Positions 35,025 to 44,869 are shown, counted from the first letter of the stretch. The stretch is DNA of 64,000 bases from Candidatus Fukatsuia endosymbiont of Tuberolachnus salignus (GCF_964030845.1 NZ_OZ034983.1:558001-622000), one strand, 5' to 3'. Notes: a model not told the origin generated them from the sequence alone. Numbers and translations: made by a program.

Positions 35025-35193
35025 CTCAAGTCAAACGGACAGCAGAACCCTGCAAGCTTAGCATAAAAGCTGAGTAATAACGGAATATTCATCTCTATCC
35101 TACACCTACTCTGTGCAAAGGTTTGGCAAACTTTTACTTGCGCTGTTAGAATTACCGCCTTTTCAAACAGCCAACCGCCTTAGGGATCTTTCA

Positions 35194-36237
35194 GTGACCG
35201 ACAAAACCTCTCTTAGCTACAAAGATGCCGGTGTCGATATCGATGCTGGCAGCCAGCTCGTTGATAGCATCAAAAGCGCCGTACAACAGACTCGTCGTCC
35301 AGAAGTGATGGGAGGATTAGGAGGGTTCGGTGCGTTATGTGCGTTACCGCAAAAATACCGTGAACCGATTTTAGTTTCAGCTACTGACGGTGTCGGTACT
35401 AAGCTGCGTTTGGCGATGGATTTGAAACGTCACGATACTATCGGTATCGATCTGGTGGCAATGTGTGTTAATGATCTGATCGTTCAAGGAGCAGAACCGC
35501 TGTTTTTCCTGGACTACTTTGCTACCGGTAAACTGGATGTCGATACCGCTACCGGTGTTATCACTGGGATCGCCACAGGTTGTACAGAATCCGGTTGTGC
35601 TTTAGTGGGTGGTGAAACCGCAGAGATGCCAGGCATGTATCATGGAGAAGATTATGACATTGCCGGTTTTTGCGTCGGTGTAGTAGAAAAATCAGCGATT
35701 ATCGACGGCAGGAAAGTACAATCGGGTGATGCATTGCTCGCTCTGGCATCCAGCGGTGCGCATTCTAATGGTTATTCCCTGATCCGAAAAATTTTGCAAA
35801 TCAGCGAAACAAATGTAGAAGAAACCTGGTTAGAGGGGAAATCTCTCGCTGATCATTTATTGCAACCCACCCGAATTTATGTCAAGTCAGTGCTCAATCT
35901 AATCGAAAAATTAGAAATTCATGCCATCGCACACCTCACGGGGGGAGGCTTTTGGGAGAATATTCCACGCGTATTGCCGCAGGGTACACAGGCAATAATT
36001 GATGAAACAAGCTGGCAATGGCCCCGCATCTTTGACTGGCTACAACAGGCTGGTAATGTGAGTCGCCATGAAATGTATCGTACTTTTAACTGTGGCGTTG
36101 GTATGGTGATTGCGCTGCCCGAGAAGCAAGTTGATCAGGCGCTTAAATTATTGCGTGACTCCGGTGAGCAAGCGTGGAAAATCGGCACCATCGTTGCAGC
36201 CGCAGAGAATACTGAGCAAGTGATTATTAATCCGTAG
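35194..36237 (+). CDS. purM: Phosphoribosylformylglycinamidine cyclo-ligase (AIR synthetase)
   Basis: 347 residues from GTG 35194 (AGGGA 8 bases upstream), which gives the conserved (M)-T-D-K-T-S-L-S-Y-K-D-A-G-V-D. ATP-dependent ring closure of FGAM to AIR in purine synthesis. Conserved G-G-L-G-G-F-G near 43, D-G-V-G-T-K near 67 and G-G-E-T-A-E-M-P-G-M near 147 are all present. Followed 16 bp later by purN, the usual purMN operon; divergent from hda across 169 bp. Confidence 0.96.
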   Translation: MTDKTSLSYKDAGVDIDAGSQLVDSIKSAVQQTRRPEVMGGLGGFGALCALPQKYREPILVSATDGVGTKLRLAMDLKRHDTIGIDLVAMCVNDLIVQGAEPLFFLDYFATGKLDVDTATGVITGIATGCTESGCALVGGETAEMPGMYHGEDYDIAGFCVGVVEKSAIIDGRKVQSGDALLALASSGAHSNGYSLIRKILQISETNVEETWLEGKSLADHLLQPTRIYVKSVLNLIEKLEIHAIAHLTGGGFWENIPRVLPQGTQAIIDETSWQWPRIFDWLQQAGNVSRHEMYRTFNCGVGMVIALPEKQVDQALKLLRDSGEQAWKIGTIVAAAENTEQVIINP

Positions 36238-36253
36238 TGGAAAGAAGTACGTT

Positions 36254-36880
36254 ATGAAAAAAATTGTTGTATTGATTTCTGGGCAGGGCAGCAACCTGCA
36301 AGCGTTGATTGATGCCCAGCAACAGGGGCGGATTAACGGCATTATCAGTGCAGTATTCAGTAATAGATCTAATGCTTATGGCTTGGTTCGTGCAGCATTG
36401 GCGACTATTCCTGCTCATGTATTGGATGCTGAGGACTACGTCGATCGCGCCAGCTTTGATCTTGTGCTGGCGCGAGCTATCGATCGCTATCAGCCAGATT
36501 TACTGGTACTCGCAGGTTATATGCGCATTCTTAGCCCCACTTTTGTACAGCATTATGCCGGTCGAATAGTAAACATACATCCCTCATTGTTACCCAAATA
36601 TCCAGGTTTACATACCCATCGCCAGGCATTGGAAAACGGCGATCAGCAGCACGGGACCTCCGTACATTTTGTCACTGAAGAACTGGACAAAGGGCCACTT
36701 ATTTTACAAGCCCAGGTACCGATATTCCCCGGTGACAGCGAAGCAGATCTTATTCAGCGCGTACAAATTCAAGAACACAATATCTATCCACAGGTAGTAA
36801 ACTGGTTTACTGAAGGAAGACTGGAAATGCGTGATAATGCGGCTTGGTTGGACGGTGCGCGGTTATTCCCCATGCTATAA
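36254..36880 (+). CDS. purN: Phosphoribosylglycinamide formyltransferase
   Basis: 208 residues (E. coli 212). Transfers formyl from 10-formyl-THF to GAR. Catalytic residues are present: Asn and His in V-N-I-H-P-S-L-L-P and Asp in E-E-L-D-K-G-P. N-terminal phosphate loop G-Q-G-S-N-L. Second gene of purMN. 36881-37168 downstream is non-coding with no clear terminator. Confidence 0.96.
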   Translation: MKKIVVLISGQGSNLQALIDAQQQGRINGIISAVFSNRSNAYGLVRAALATIPAHVLDAEDYVDRASFDLVLARAIDRYQPDLLVLAGYMRILSPTFVQHYAGRIVNIHPSLLPKYPGLHTHRQALENGDQQHGTSVHFVTEELDKGPLILQAQVPIFPGDSEADLIQRVQIQEHNIYPQVVNWFTEGRLEMRDNAAWLDGARLFPML

Positions 36881-37168
36881 CAGGAATGTTCACGAATTAT
36901 CTTACGATTTTCACTCCAATATCAATGCTCTTGAATCCTGATATGATTATATCCAAGCACCCGATATAAGGTTAATTGTATAAATAATTCACGTGATTAA
37001 TTATCTTCAAGTAAGAGGTTGCATAAAACCCATCCAAATTTTGGATAAGTCAAAACCACAATACTTACTTTCATGGTGTTCTATGGCACCAATTTTGTGG
37101 ATGAATTTATTAAAATAGGACTCAGAATATGTTATTCGAAGAATGATAATGATTTTTAGATCTATAAA

Positions 37169-38404
37169 TTATACATTCCATTTTTTGACGCTATTTATAC
37201 AAGTCTCAACGTATTTTTGTTTACTTGTAATCCAATACTCTAATATTTGGTGCATTACACGGTAATTATCCTCAATTACTGCTGGGTTCCCCAAGAAATG
37301 CAGTATGTGAGGATGTGGCCCACCTGCTCGCCCTGCTCCCAATTTTTCTATGTCAATATATTTTTTTTCATTACCATCACTCACTAATTGTGATAGTAGG
37401 TCGAAATGATTACCGGCATCGGCCTGCCAAGCAAACATTTGATATTTTCCTTGAGAATATAGCAAATGGAAAAATTCAGACGTAATGGCATATCCTTTAA
37501 TCAGTGGGTTGCCTTTCTCCCGATCTGGCTGGTTGATAAATAAATTTCGGCTAAAACAATATCTACGTTCACCCGATAACGCTGAAAAAGTGCCTGGTAG
37601 TTCATCATTACTACAAGGCTTATCCAGTAGTTCCAACACAGTACGCTTCAAATCTAGCATACTAACTAGATGGTTGATATCCCGCCCTTTATAACGTGCA
37701 TCATAAATAAACGCAGGTGTATGAACTAATGCAGTATAGGGTTCAACTCCGTGGCACCAACCACTGCTCAAACCGTGATTCCAGAAATCATCACCATGAT
37801 CACCGAAACCAACGATTACCGTATTTTCCAACTGCTGATATGTCAGTAACAGACTGAGAACTTCACCCACTGTCGTATCCAAGCTTTGATGTCCTAAGCG
37901 CCAACGTTCAAAACTGTGTTGCCCCCTCGCTTTAATTCCATCGACGTAGCTAAGATGGCTACACATATTCCAAAAATACAGAGCAAACGGTTGTTCCTTG
38001 TTAGCAATCAATTTATCAGCTGCCGCCAGCATTTGTGCTGAATCGTCATACCAATTAAATGGCTGATGATCGCTCCAGACTCTATCAACGTCATCCATGC
38101 CCCAACACTTTGGATAGCCAACTCCCAAGGTTTGGTAACCTAATTGCTGTAGGTAGTCAAACAATGTAGAACCATTAGAATTAATAGTCATGTTTTCAGA
38201 CAAATCGTAGTTATGCTCTAATACGTTATCATCACCATATATCAAATCACTCAGTGCCATGTTTGACGAGGTGGCACTGGAGATAAAGTTATTTAGACGT
38301 AGTGATCGATTGTAAATGTTGTTCAAGCAGGGAAACCAATGACGATTGCCAAAAATAGCCTGATTAAGACTTTCAAGATGAATAAAGACGAGATTTTTTT
38401 TCAT
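37169..38404 (-). CDS. Sulfatase/alkaline-phosphatase-superfamily enzyme of a surface-decoration island
   Basis: 411 residues, soluble, without signal peptide or membrane segments. N-terminal L-V-F-I-H-L-E-S-L-N carries a metal-binding Glu; S-S-A-T-S-S-N-M-A-L-S-D near 43-54 carries the likely Thr/Ser nucleophile; G-F-G-D-H-G-D-D-F near 200 carries the Asp-His metal ligands of the superfamily. It resembles LtaS-like and phosphonate monoester hydrolase-like enzymes but lacks their membrane anchor. Last gene downstream of tagD- and tagF-like genes on the same strand, 162 bp from tagD. Probable role in transfer or removal of a phospho-substituent on a glycan; substrate unknown. Confidence 0.7.
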   Translation of the reverse strand: MKKNLVFIHLESLNQAIFGNRHWFPCLNNIYNRSLRLNNFISSATSSNMALSDLIYGDDNVLEHNYDLSENMTINSNGSTLFDYLQQLGYQTLGVGYPKCWGMDDVDRVWSDHQPFNWYDDSAQMLAAADKLIANKEQPFALYFWNMCSHLSYVDGIKARGQHSFERWRLGHQSLDTTVGEVLSLLLTYQQLENTVIVGFGDHGDDFWNHGLSSGWCHGVEPYTALVHTPAFIYDARYKGRDINHLVSMLDLKRTVLELLDKPCSNDELPGTFSALSGERRYCFSRNLFINQPDREKGNPLIKGYAITSEFFHLLYSQGKYQMFAWQADAGNHFDLLSQLVSDGNEKKYIDIEKLGAGRAGGPHPHILHFLGNPAVIEDNYRVMHQILEYWITSKQKYVETCINSVKKWNV

Positions 38405-38566
38405 TATTTATTCCTTTAGTAAGTGGTCAAGCATACTGTTATCAAAAATAGAGATATCTAGCACTTCATTGACGTCACACTCGGTATGCGATAATCTATC
38501 GCCTGAACAATTATCATGTCATAAATTAAAATATTTTATATCAGTCTATTAGAACTAAGTGTCTAA

Positions 38567-38974
38567 TTATAAGAAAGATATTTTTTTCATTTTAATAACT
38601 TCAATAATCGATGTGGTGGATATAGATGGTGTACGTTCAAGATAGATAACACGACAGATATCATTAAATTCATCGAATTTTCCTGTCCAATCATCACCCA
38701 TCACTAAAATATCAGCTTTATTGTTAATTAAGTAATTTCTTTTCATTTCTAAGGATTCTTCAATAAACACTTCATCGACACATTTAAGAGAACGAATAAT
38801 GGCTAAACGCTCATCCTGACAATATATGGGATGTTTATTTTTTTTCTTTAAATTTAATGTATCTGACGAAATGCCTACGATTAATTGGCTACCGAGTTGC
38901 TTGGCTCTTTTTAATAAAAATAAATGACCAATATGAAAAACATCGAATGTTCCGAAAGTAATGACTTTTTTCAT
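38567..38974 (-). CDS. Glycerol-3-phosphate cytidylyltransferase-like (TagD family)
   Basis: 135 residues with the nucleotidyltransferase signature D-V-F-H-I-G-H near 11-17 and the C-terminal R-T-P-S-I-S-T-T-S-I near 115, as in TagD (R-T-x-G-I-S-T-T). Forms CDP-glycerol, or possibly CDP-ethanolamine or a related activated alcohol. 19 bp separate it from the TagF-like gene upstream, so they probably form one operon. Low-GC composition suggests acquisition. Confidence 0.82.
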   Translation of the reverse strand: MKKVITFGTFDVFHIGHLFLLKRAKQLGSQLIVGISSDTLNLKKKNKHPIYCQDERLAIIRSLKCVDEVFIEESLEMKRNYLINNKADILVMGDDWTGKFDEFNDICRVIYLERTPSISTTSIIEVIKMKKISFL

Positions 38975-38993
38975 TGTTACCTATTTAAATAAT

Positions 38994-40127
38994 TTATCTT
39001 TTTTCAAAAATTACAGTTCGTAAATTTGTAGCAATATCATTTCTTATCTTTTTCTTATTATGGATAAGATTAATAATACTATTAGCCGCACGATATCCTG
39101 CCTGCCCATCTTGCCATGGATCACAATAATGATGGCGGATTTCTGCTATGGTTTTATCATTTCTTGACCAATCATACTCTTCGGCAAGACAATGTCTTAA
39201 GGATTCAATATTTTCTACTACAGGTAAATAATCTCTCATTTTGAACTCAGCACTTTGCTGATTAGAATAGTCCTCTTTTAGGGAAATAATGTTATTAATC
39301 TTTGCACTAGTAAGCAGGATCGTTCTTTTTCCTGCATATATGGAATCAAAAATAAAACCGCTATTATCTGTTAGCACATAATCGCAGAACTTGAGTAGTT
39401 CAAAAGTAATATCTGATTGAGTAATTATATTTTTAAAAAAAGATTTCGCTAATTTATACTGTGCTTTTTCAGTATCCCGAAATGTTGTACCGTGATGCAA
39501 TTTTATAATAACATTATAAAAATTCTGTAAATGACTCAATTTTTTTCCCCATTCATCAAGGGAGCTTAATTTTCCATAGGTGGGGGCATAGAGAAGCACG
39601 GGTTTCTTATTATCTATTTTTAGCATACCTTCAATATTTTTAAATCGTTCAGGGAAATACCATTTATCAAATTTAGGATTGCCGACAACTAAACAATTAT
39701 CTGCAACATTTAATCTTTCTTTCGTATAGTCTCCATAACATAAAATAATATCATAAAAAATATTCCACCACGCATGATTCCAACCCTCTTTAGCTAAACC
39801 ATACATAGCTCTAACATGGTAGTCTGCTGTTGATTGTAGCCCAACTGAAAAATAGGGACTCACCATAACGGATAATTTTGATTTTGATTCACGTAACGAA
39901 GTTAATAATTCAATTGATAAATTTTCGAGTTTAGTATTACGAAAGAACTCTAGCATATCATTAATTAGTTTAGGTTCATCCATCATGTTATTTATTACTA
40001 AACAACACGCAATACTTTGTTGCTGTAGATGAAAGATAATATTTTCATAAACATAAAAATGAAAAGTCGTCTCCATGAAAAAACCTACTTTTATTAATTT
40101 TTCTGATTTTGTCTGTTCTAAATTCAT
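38994..40127 (-). CDS. CDP-glycerol glycerophosphotransferase-like (TagF/TagB family)
   Basis: 377 residues from ATG 40127 (GGAG 8 bases upstream; a longer in-frame start is not supported). Contains the family patterns L-L-Y-A-P-T-Y-G, I-K-L-H-H-G-T and Y-V-L-T-D-N-S-G-F-I-F-D-S-I near 285. Such enzymes move glycerol- or ribitol-phosphate from CDP-alcohol onto a glycan or lipid at the cytoplasmic face. Paired with the TagD-like gene. In Gram-negatives such pairs occur in capsule and O-antigen loci; the acceptor here is unknown. Confidence 0.8.
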   Translation of the reverse strand: MNLEQTKSEKLIKVGFFMETTFHFYVYENIIFHLQQQSIACCLVINNMMDEPKLINDMLEFFRNTKLENLSIELLTSLRESKSKLSVMVSPYFSVGLQSTADYHVRAMYGLAKEGWNHAWWNIFYDIILCYGDYTKERLNVADNCLVVGNPKFDKWYFPERFKNIEGMLKIDNKKPVLLYAPTYGKLSSLDEWGKKLSHLQNFYNVIIKLHHGTTFRDTEKAQYKLAKSFFKNIITQSDITFELLKFCDYVLTDNSGFIFDSIYAGKRTILLTSAKINNIISLKEDYSNQQSAEFKMRDYLPVVENIESLRHCLAEEYDWSRNDKTIAEIRHHYCDPWQDGQAGYRAANSIINLIHNKKKIRNDIATNLRTVIFEKR

Positions 40128-40242
40128 CAATACTGCTCCAATTAGTATTAATAAAATATTCAATTACTACGCTGAGAAAACATGAAAATTCTAATTTTAT
40201 CAATTATTCCGTTTTTATATCGTATGGATAAGCTACCTACTA

Positions 40243-40941
40243 TTAGTTTACAGATGCCAATTGAGTACATATCCTATGATAGTTATCCATATTATCCATT
40301 TCAGCCGCTGCGGTTTTATGAATAAGAAAGGCTTTCACTTTAAGTGTTTGCAAGATAGAGATGGGTATGTGATCCCAATATAATTTTTGATTAATCAGAT
40401 GTTTTTCATCTTGCAGATAACAAAGTAGTTTTTGTTTAATAAGTTGACAATCTTCTTTTATCCAATAAGAGACCCCTAGTAATGATGGCTTATATTTATT
40501 GGTCACTAAAATTTTATCGACAATGCCCTCATCAGTGGTACATACTACCCATTCTTTATTTTTTGATTTTTTTCTCTGAATAACATAGTAGTGACTGTGA
40601 TCCGATATTAGAAAAATATTTTCTAATAATACGACGTCTGCATCAATAACAAGAGTATCAGTAAAATATTTTTGAGCACAGTATAATGAATAAATATTAT
40701 TATATTCATTATATCTATTGTTGTAGATAAGATTACAATGATATTTATTTTTTAAAACCTCAAATAAATGACTCATATGGCCTGTCACTATATGAATTTC
40801 TGTCACTCCAAATTCGTGTAAATACTTTATTGTTCTTTCAATATTGGGTGTCCCACCAATAGGCAATAAGGCTTTATGATTGTTTTTTGTAATATATCCA
40901 AAACGAGAGCCTAAACCTGCTGCTAAAATAATTGCATTCAT
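40243..40941 (-). CDS. licC: LicC-like CTP:phosphocholine cytidylyltransferase
   Basis: 232 residues. N-terminal nucleotide-binding loop I-I-L-A-A-G-L-G-S-R-F near 4-14, then L-V-I-D-A-D near 98 with the metal-binding Asp pair, and Y-N-N-I-Y-S-L near 82 as in LicC (Y-N-N-F-Y-S-L). Makes CDP-choline; related PntC enzymes use 2-aminoethylphosphonate, and sequence alone does not separate the two. Overlaps the LicB-like gene by 4 bases. Confidence 0.78.
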   Translation of the reverse strand: MNAIILAAGLGSRFGYITKNNHKALLPIGGTPNIERTIKYLHEFGVTEIHIVTGHMSHLFEVLKNKYHCNLIYNNRYNEYNNIYSLYCAQKYFTDTLVIDADVVLLENIFLISDHSHYYVIQRKKSKNKEWVVCTTDEGIVDKILVTNKYKPSLLGVSYWIKEDCQLIKQKLLCYLQDEKHLINQKLYWDHIPISILQTLKVKAFLIHKTAAAEMDNMDNYHRICTQLASVN

Positions 40942-41894
40942 TTATTATATCTTAATAGTTTAGATGATTTTTTAGGAGAAATTATTGTTAAAAAAGATCC
41001 CAATATGATAAAACAACATAATATAATTAATTGAAAATTAATTTGGTTACTTAATAAAAACCAACCCAATAAAATGGCCCAAACAGCATAAGTAATGTTA
41101 AGTCCCATAGCCCGGACTGGGCCAATAATATTGATGGCACGATAATAATATAAGTAGGAGACTGTTGTTATTAGTGATATCATAAAGATATGTGGCATTA
41201 TTTTTGAGGTCATAGCATAACATTCTTTAATATTATCAAGAGGGATTATCATCACAAACAAAGTTAAATATCCCAGAGAGGCTGAAACTTGTCGAATAAA
41301 ATAAGCAAAATCAGGGGGAATAGACTTTTTCATTCCATAAGAGCTGATAATAACTTCTAAGCCCCAGCTTAAAGCACATACTAAAGCACATACTAAAGCA
41401 AATGTAAATCCTATCCAACAAAAAGATGAATTTGTAGAGGCACTATACCCTAAAAGCATTGTTGCAATCACTGACAATAAAATTCCGCATACCCCCATTT
41501 TAGATAATTTGTCTTTTATAAATACAAAAGCCATTAAAGCTCCTAAAGCGGGATAAGAAGCAGAGATAGCTGCTGCATAGCCAACGCCAATATACTGAAT
41601 GGCTATAAGATAACAAGACATGCCTATAGGACCACCCAACAACGCTGCAGCAACGATAATCAATGTGTTACGACCAAGTAATACTTTTTTAATAGAGTAT
41701 TTTTTCCTGATAAGGTGAAACAACATATAACCACTTGATATAAAATCATTGGCGAAAGCCAAAATTATAGGAGCAACTAGAATAGTTTTAAGGTTTTTAT
41801 CCATAAGCATCATTTCTAATAAAGTACCAGCGACTCCCCATAAAGCGCCAGAAAATAATCCATAATAAATTTCTTTTATCTTGTTATTTATCAT
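40938..41894 (-). CDS. licB: LicB-like drug/metabolite-family transporter
   Basis: 318 residues with ten membrane segments, two EamA repeats. Position between licA- and licC-like genes identifies it as the choline permease LicB type. The start overlaps the end of the licA frame by 11 bases and the end overlaps licC by 4, so translation is coupled. An unusual direct repeat in the protein (A-L-V-C twice near 165-172) comes from a 12-base DNA duplication (TACTAAAGCACA). Confidence 0.78.
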   Translation of the reverse strand: MINNKIKEIYYGLFSGALWGVAGTLLEMMLMDKNLKTILVAPIILAFANDFISSGYMLFHLIRKKYSIKKVLLGRNTLIIVAAALLGGPIGMSCYLIAIQYIGVGYAAAISASYPALGALMAFVFIKDKLSKMGVCGILLSVIATMLLGYSASTNSSFCWIGFTFALVCALVCALSWGLEVIISSYGMKKSIPPDFAYFIRQVSASLGYLTLFVMIIPLDNIKECYAMTSKIMPHIFMISLITTVSYLYYYRAINIIGPVRAMGLNITYAVWAILLGWFLLSNQINFQLIILCCFIILGSFLTIISPKKSSKLLRYNK

Positions 41895-42773
41895 ATTGTT
41901 CTTTATATTGACACATCAGTTGATATGCATTTCTAAGTCGATTAACACCATAATTACCAAAGTTATCACCATTTTCCTCCTTGATTATTGTCCACATAGC
42001 CCATAATATGTCCTGGGTAAATTTAAATAACAGTATTTTTTGTTTTGCTTTATCTGGAATACCGCCTTCAAAATATGACATTAAAAAAATGTTCTCTTCA
42101 TTAGGAGTAAACTGGCATTCTAAAAAATGTGATGCTAAATCCCACATCGGATCATTCATACCTGAATATTCCCAATCAATTAAATAAATTTTGTTATTAC
42201 TTCTAATTATATTTTCGGCAACCAAATCGTTATGGCAAGGGCACCTGTCTTGCCCCAATTCTTGTAAGATTTCTTGTATTACGTTGAAGTGATAAAAAAT
42301 ATCTTTTTGACAAAAAAATCAAGATAACTATAGTGATTATCTAATATGTGTTTATATTTTTCATACTCGGAAAAAACATTAAAAGAATTGCCAAATTTAA
42401 TATCTGATTGATGCAATTTTCTAAAACAAAGGCTAATTTCTTTAATGTTATCTTGCTGTCTTACAATCTGAGGATTTAGCACTTCAGCATCCGGAATATA
42501 TACAGTTATTTTGATTCCTGTGGCACTATCAAAATAAATGGTTTTTGCATTAATGCCAATTAAAGAAGCGAGTTCACTGTTGTTTTTTTCATAACCACGG
42601 TTAATAAAGCATTCAGTCGCTACGCCGGGAAGACGCAAAACCATTTTTACATCGTCAATTGTTAAAAGATAATTACTGTTTGTCATGCCACCAATAGGAG
42701 TCATGATTATTTTATTTTTCTTACTTAAATTTAATATTTTTATTACAAGATCATTGATATTTTTGTCATTCAT
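41884..42773 (-). pseudogene. licA: LicA-like choline kinase, frameshifted
   Basis: N-terminal part (42773-42279): kinase start with P-I-G-G-M-T-N-S-N-Y and M-V-L-R-L-P-G. After Y-L-D-F-F-V-K-K the frame runs into a stop. One extra A in the five-A run (minus strand, near 42312) would continue D-I-F-Y-H-F-N-V-I-Q into the C-terminal part (to 41884). That part holds the catalytic loop C-H-N-D-L-V-A-E-N and I-D-W-E-Y-S-G, so all active residues lie beyond the shift. Total about 295 codons, as in LicA. A single homopolymer change: pseudogene, slippage control or sequencing error. Unlike Haemophilus licA there is no tetranucleotide repeat. Confidence 0.75.
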
Positions 42774-43148
42774 TTTTTATCATAATTCTATTAGAGACAC
42801 GCTACCGCCCTTGGCTGACATATGCCAATATTTCTGAAAATTTCACACCATATACAAGTCAGTAGAGATCAGTCCCTACAATCCGACATTCTGTGTTGGT
42901 GAGTTATTGCGAGTCTAAAGAACCGCTATATCTCTAGAGACCTATTTTTATAAATCACACTTTTTTCCTTATTATCTCTTTACAAAAACAGTAACGTCAC
43001 AAAAAAGTTAAAACTTAAATTATTTTTTCATAAATAGATTTATTGCAAAATCGCAGTTCGTTATACGAAGTTAAAGCATTTTATTTTATACTCCTTCCCC
43101 ATATACCATTATAATTGTTGTGACTATCAATCAATTGAGGAAATCAGC
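42774..43148. other. licA-speG intergenic region
   Basis: No gene seen. 43023-43065 (TAGATTTATTGCAAAATCGC, then TTCGTTATACGAAGT) looks like a decayed R1 end. Confidence 0.4.
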
Positions 43149-43685
43149 ATGTCGAGCACCAGTAGCATTAAGCTACGCCCATTGGAACGTGATGATCTGC
43201 CGTTTGTACATCAATTGGATAATAATGCTAATGTGATGCGCTATTGGTTTGAAGAGCCTTATGAAGCCTTTGTTGAACTTTCTGACCTGTACGATAAACA
43301 TATTCATGATCAGAGTGAGCGCCGATTTATTATCTCCAGTGAAGGCGGTAGGGTAGGCTTGGTTGAATTGGCTGAAATCAACTACATCCATCGTCGTGCT
43401 GAGTTCCAGATTATTATTGATCCCGCTCATCAGGGAAAAGGTTTTGCCAGTAGGGCCGCGATTTTAGCCATGGAATACGGGTTCTCGGTACTTAATTTGT
43501 ATAAACTTTATCTGATTGTTGATAAAGAAAATAATAAAGCCATTCATATTTATAGTAAATTGGGCTTCGAAAAAGAAGGAGAATTAAAGAAAGAATTTTT
43601 TATCAACGGTGAATACCGTACAGTGATCCGTATGTGTATTTTTCAAAGAGAATATTTTGATAAGTATAAATTATCTACAAAATGA
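43149..43685 (+). CDS. speG: Spermidine N1-acetyltransferase
   Basis: 178 residues (E. coli 186), GNAT family. Nearly colinear with SpeG: H-Q-L-D-N-N-A-N-V-M-R-Y-W-F-E-E-P near 20-36, acetyl-CoA loop H-Q-G-K-G-F-A-S-R-A-A near 97, and catalytic-site region L-N-L-Y-K-L-Y-L near 117. Acetylates spermidine to limit polyamine toxicity. Transcribed alone; an R3 copy follows 40 bp after the stop. ytfL, homologous to the polyamine exporter paeA, is broken elsewhere in the window, leaving SpeG as a remaining polyamine-control gene here. Confidence 0.95.
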   Translation: MSSTSSIKLRPLERDDLPFVHQLDNNANVMRYWFEEPYEAFVELSDLYDKHIHDQSERRFIISSEGGRVGLVELAEINYIHRRAEFQIIIDPAHQGKGFASRAAILAMEYGFSVLNLYKLYLIVDKENNKAIHIYSKLGFEKEGELKKEFFINGEYRTVIRMCIFQREYFDKYKLSTK

Positions 43686-43725
43686 TGCTTTATAGGTCTT
43701 CCGTATGAGCAAGATTTTTCTCCGG

Positions 43726-43852
43726 TATACCCTTCACCTTTCAAGTTACGGCGGCGTTGGCTGCTCGAACTCATCCCAGTCGTGTACTACCTGTACACTC
43801 CTGGGATTCGATTGATTGCCGCCTTGCCGTAACTCGAAATTCATTGGGTATA
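43726..43852. repeat. R3 repeat, copy 2 (127 bp)
   Basis: TATACCCTTCACCTTTCAAG ... AATTCATTGGGTATA, the same length and orientation as 17918-18044. Lies between the convergent speG and mdh genes. Confidence 0.8.
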
Positions 43853-43906
43853 TACGGCAATGCCACTTCTCAAAGGACGGTGAAATATCAAGAAATAGTG
43901 CTTGAT

Positions 43907-44869
43907 TTATAACGAGGGTAAATTAACAAAATCTTTACCTGATGCAATATCTTCGTTCAATACTTTCAGCATTTTTTGCAATGCTTCCTGTTCATAAGGA
44001 CTCAAAACACCGAGGCCCTTACGTTCAGTAATACCGTCTTTATCGAGCAAAACTGGCTGGGCAAAGAATGGAGCATATTTATATTTTTCATCGTTTTCAA
44101 CGGCATCAACATAAGCGCATTCGACAATACCACTTTCACCTTGCAATGCACGCACTAAAGAAAGCGCAAAACGTGCCGCGGCTTCTCCCATAGAAAGCGT
44201 AGCAGACCCGCCGCCTGCTTTGGCTTTCACCACTTCAGTCCCCGCATCTTGAATGCGTTTAGTCAAGTCGGTCACTTCTTTTTCAGTAAAACTGATACCC
44301 GGGATCTGTGACAGCAAAGGTAAAATCGTTGTCCCTGAGTGTCCACCAATAACCGGTACTGTGATATCCTGCGGTTGCTTGTTTTTCAATTTAGCAACAA
44401 AGGTGTTTGAGCGTATGCTATCGAGGGTGGTGATACCAAAGAGTTTATTTTTGTCGTAGACACCTGCTTTTTTCAGCACTTCGGCGGCGATGGCAACAGT
44501 GCTGTTCACCGGGTTAGTAATGATAGCAATAAGTGCTTCTGGGCAAATTTTGGCAATTTTCGCCACCAAATCGCGCACAATACTTGCATTGAATTTGAAT
44601 AGATCATTGCGATCCAGGCCTGGTTTACGTGCTACGCCTGCAGCAATCAAAACAACGTCGGCACCGTGTAATGCTGGTGTCGCATCCTCGCCAGCAAATC
44701 CTTCAACTTCAACAGCCGTGGGAATATGGCTGAGATCAGCAGCAACACCGGGGGTGATTGGCGCGACATCGTAAAGTGAGAGTGTTGAATCGGCAGGAAG
44801 CTGGTTTTTGAGTAGAAGAGCGAGAGCCTGACCAATACCACCGGCGGCACCGAGAACTGCAACTTTCAT
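43907..44869 (-). CDS. mdh: Malate dehydrogenase
   Basis: 320 residues (E. coli 312, with a slightly longer C-terminus here). NAD-binding G-A-A-G-G-I-G-Q near 8; substrate arginines in G-V-A-R-K-P-G and N-D-L-F region; catalytic His in V-I-G-G-H-S-G near 177. Oxidises malate to oxaloacetate in the TCA cycle. ATG preceded by AGGAG. Divergent from argR, as in E. coli and Yersinia. Confidence 0.97.
   Translation of the reverse strand: MKVAVLGAAGGIGQALALLLKNQLPADSTLSLYDVAPITPGVAADLSHIPTAVEVEGFAGEDATPALHGADVVLIAAGVARKPGLDRNDLFKFNASIVRDLVAKIAKICPEALIAIITNPVNSTVAIAAEVLKKAGVYDKNKLFGITTLDSIRSNTFVAKLKNKQPQDITVPVIGGHSGTTILPLLSQIPGISFTEKEVTDLTKRIQDAGTEVVKAKAGGGSATLSMGEAAARFALSLVRALQGESGIVECAYVDAVENDEKYKYAPFFAQPVLLDKDGITERKGLGVLSPYEQEALQKMLKVLNEDIASGKDFVNLPSL

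Noticed and set aside
42295..42330. Programmed frameshift in licA as an established mechanism
   Set aside because: The A run is short and lacks a stimulatory structure I can see; pseudogene or sequencing error is simpler.
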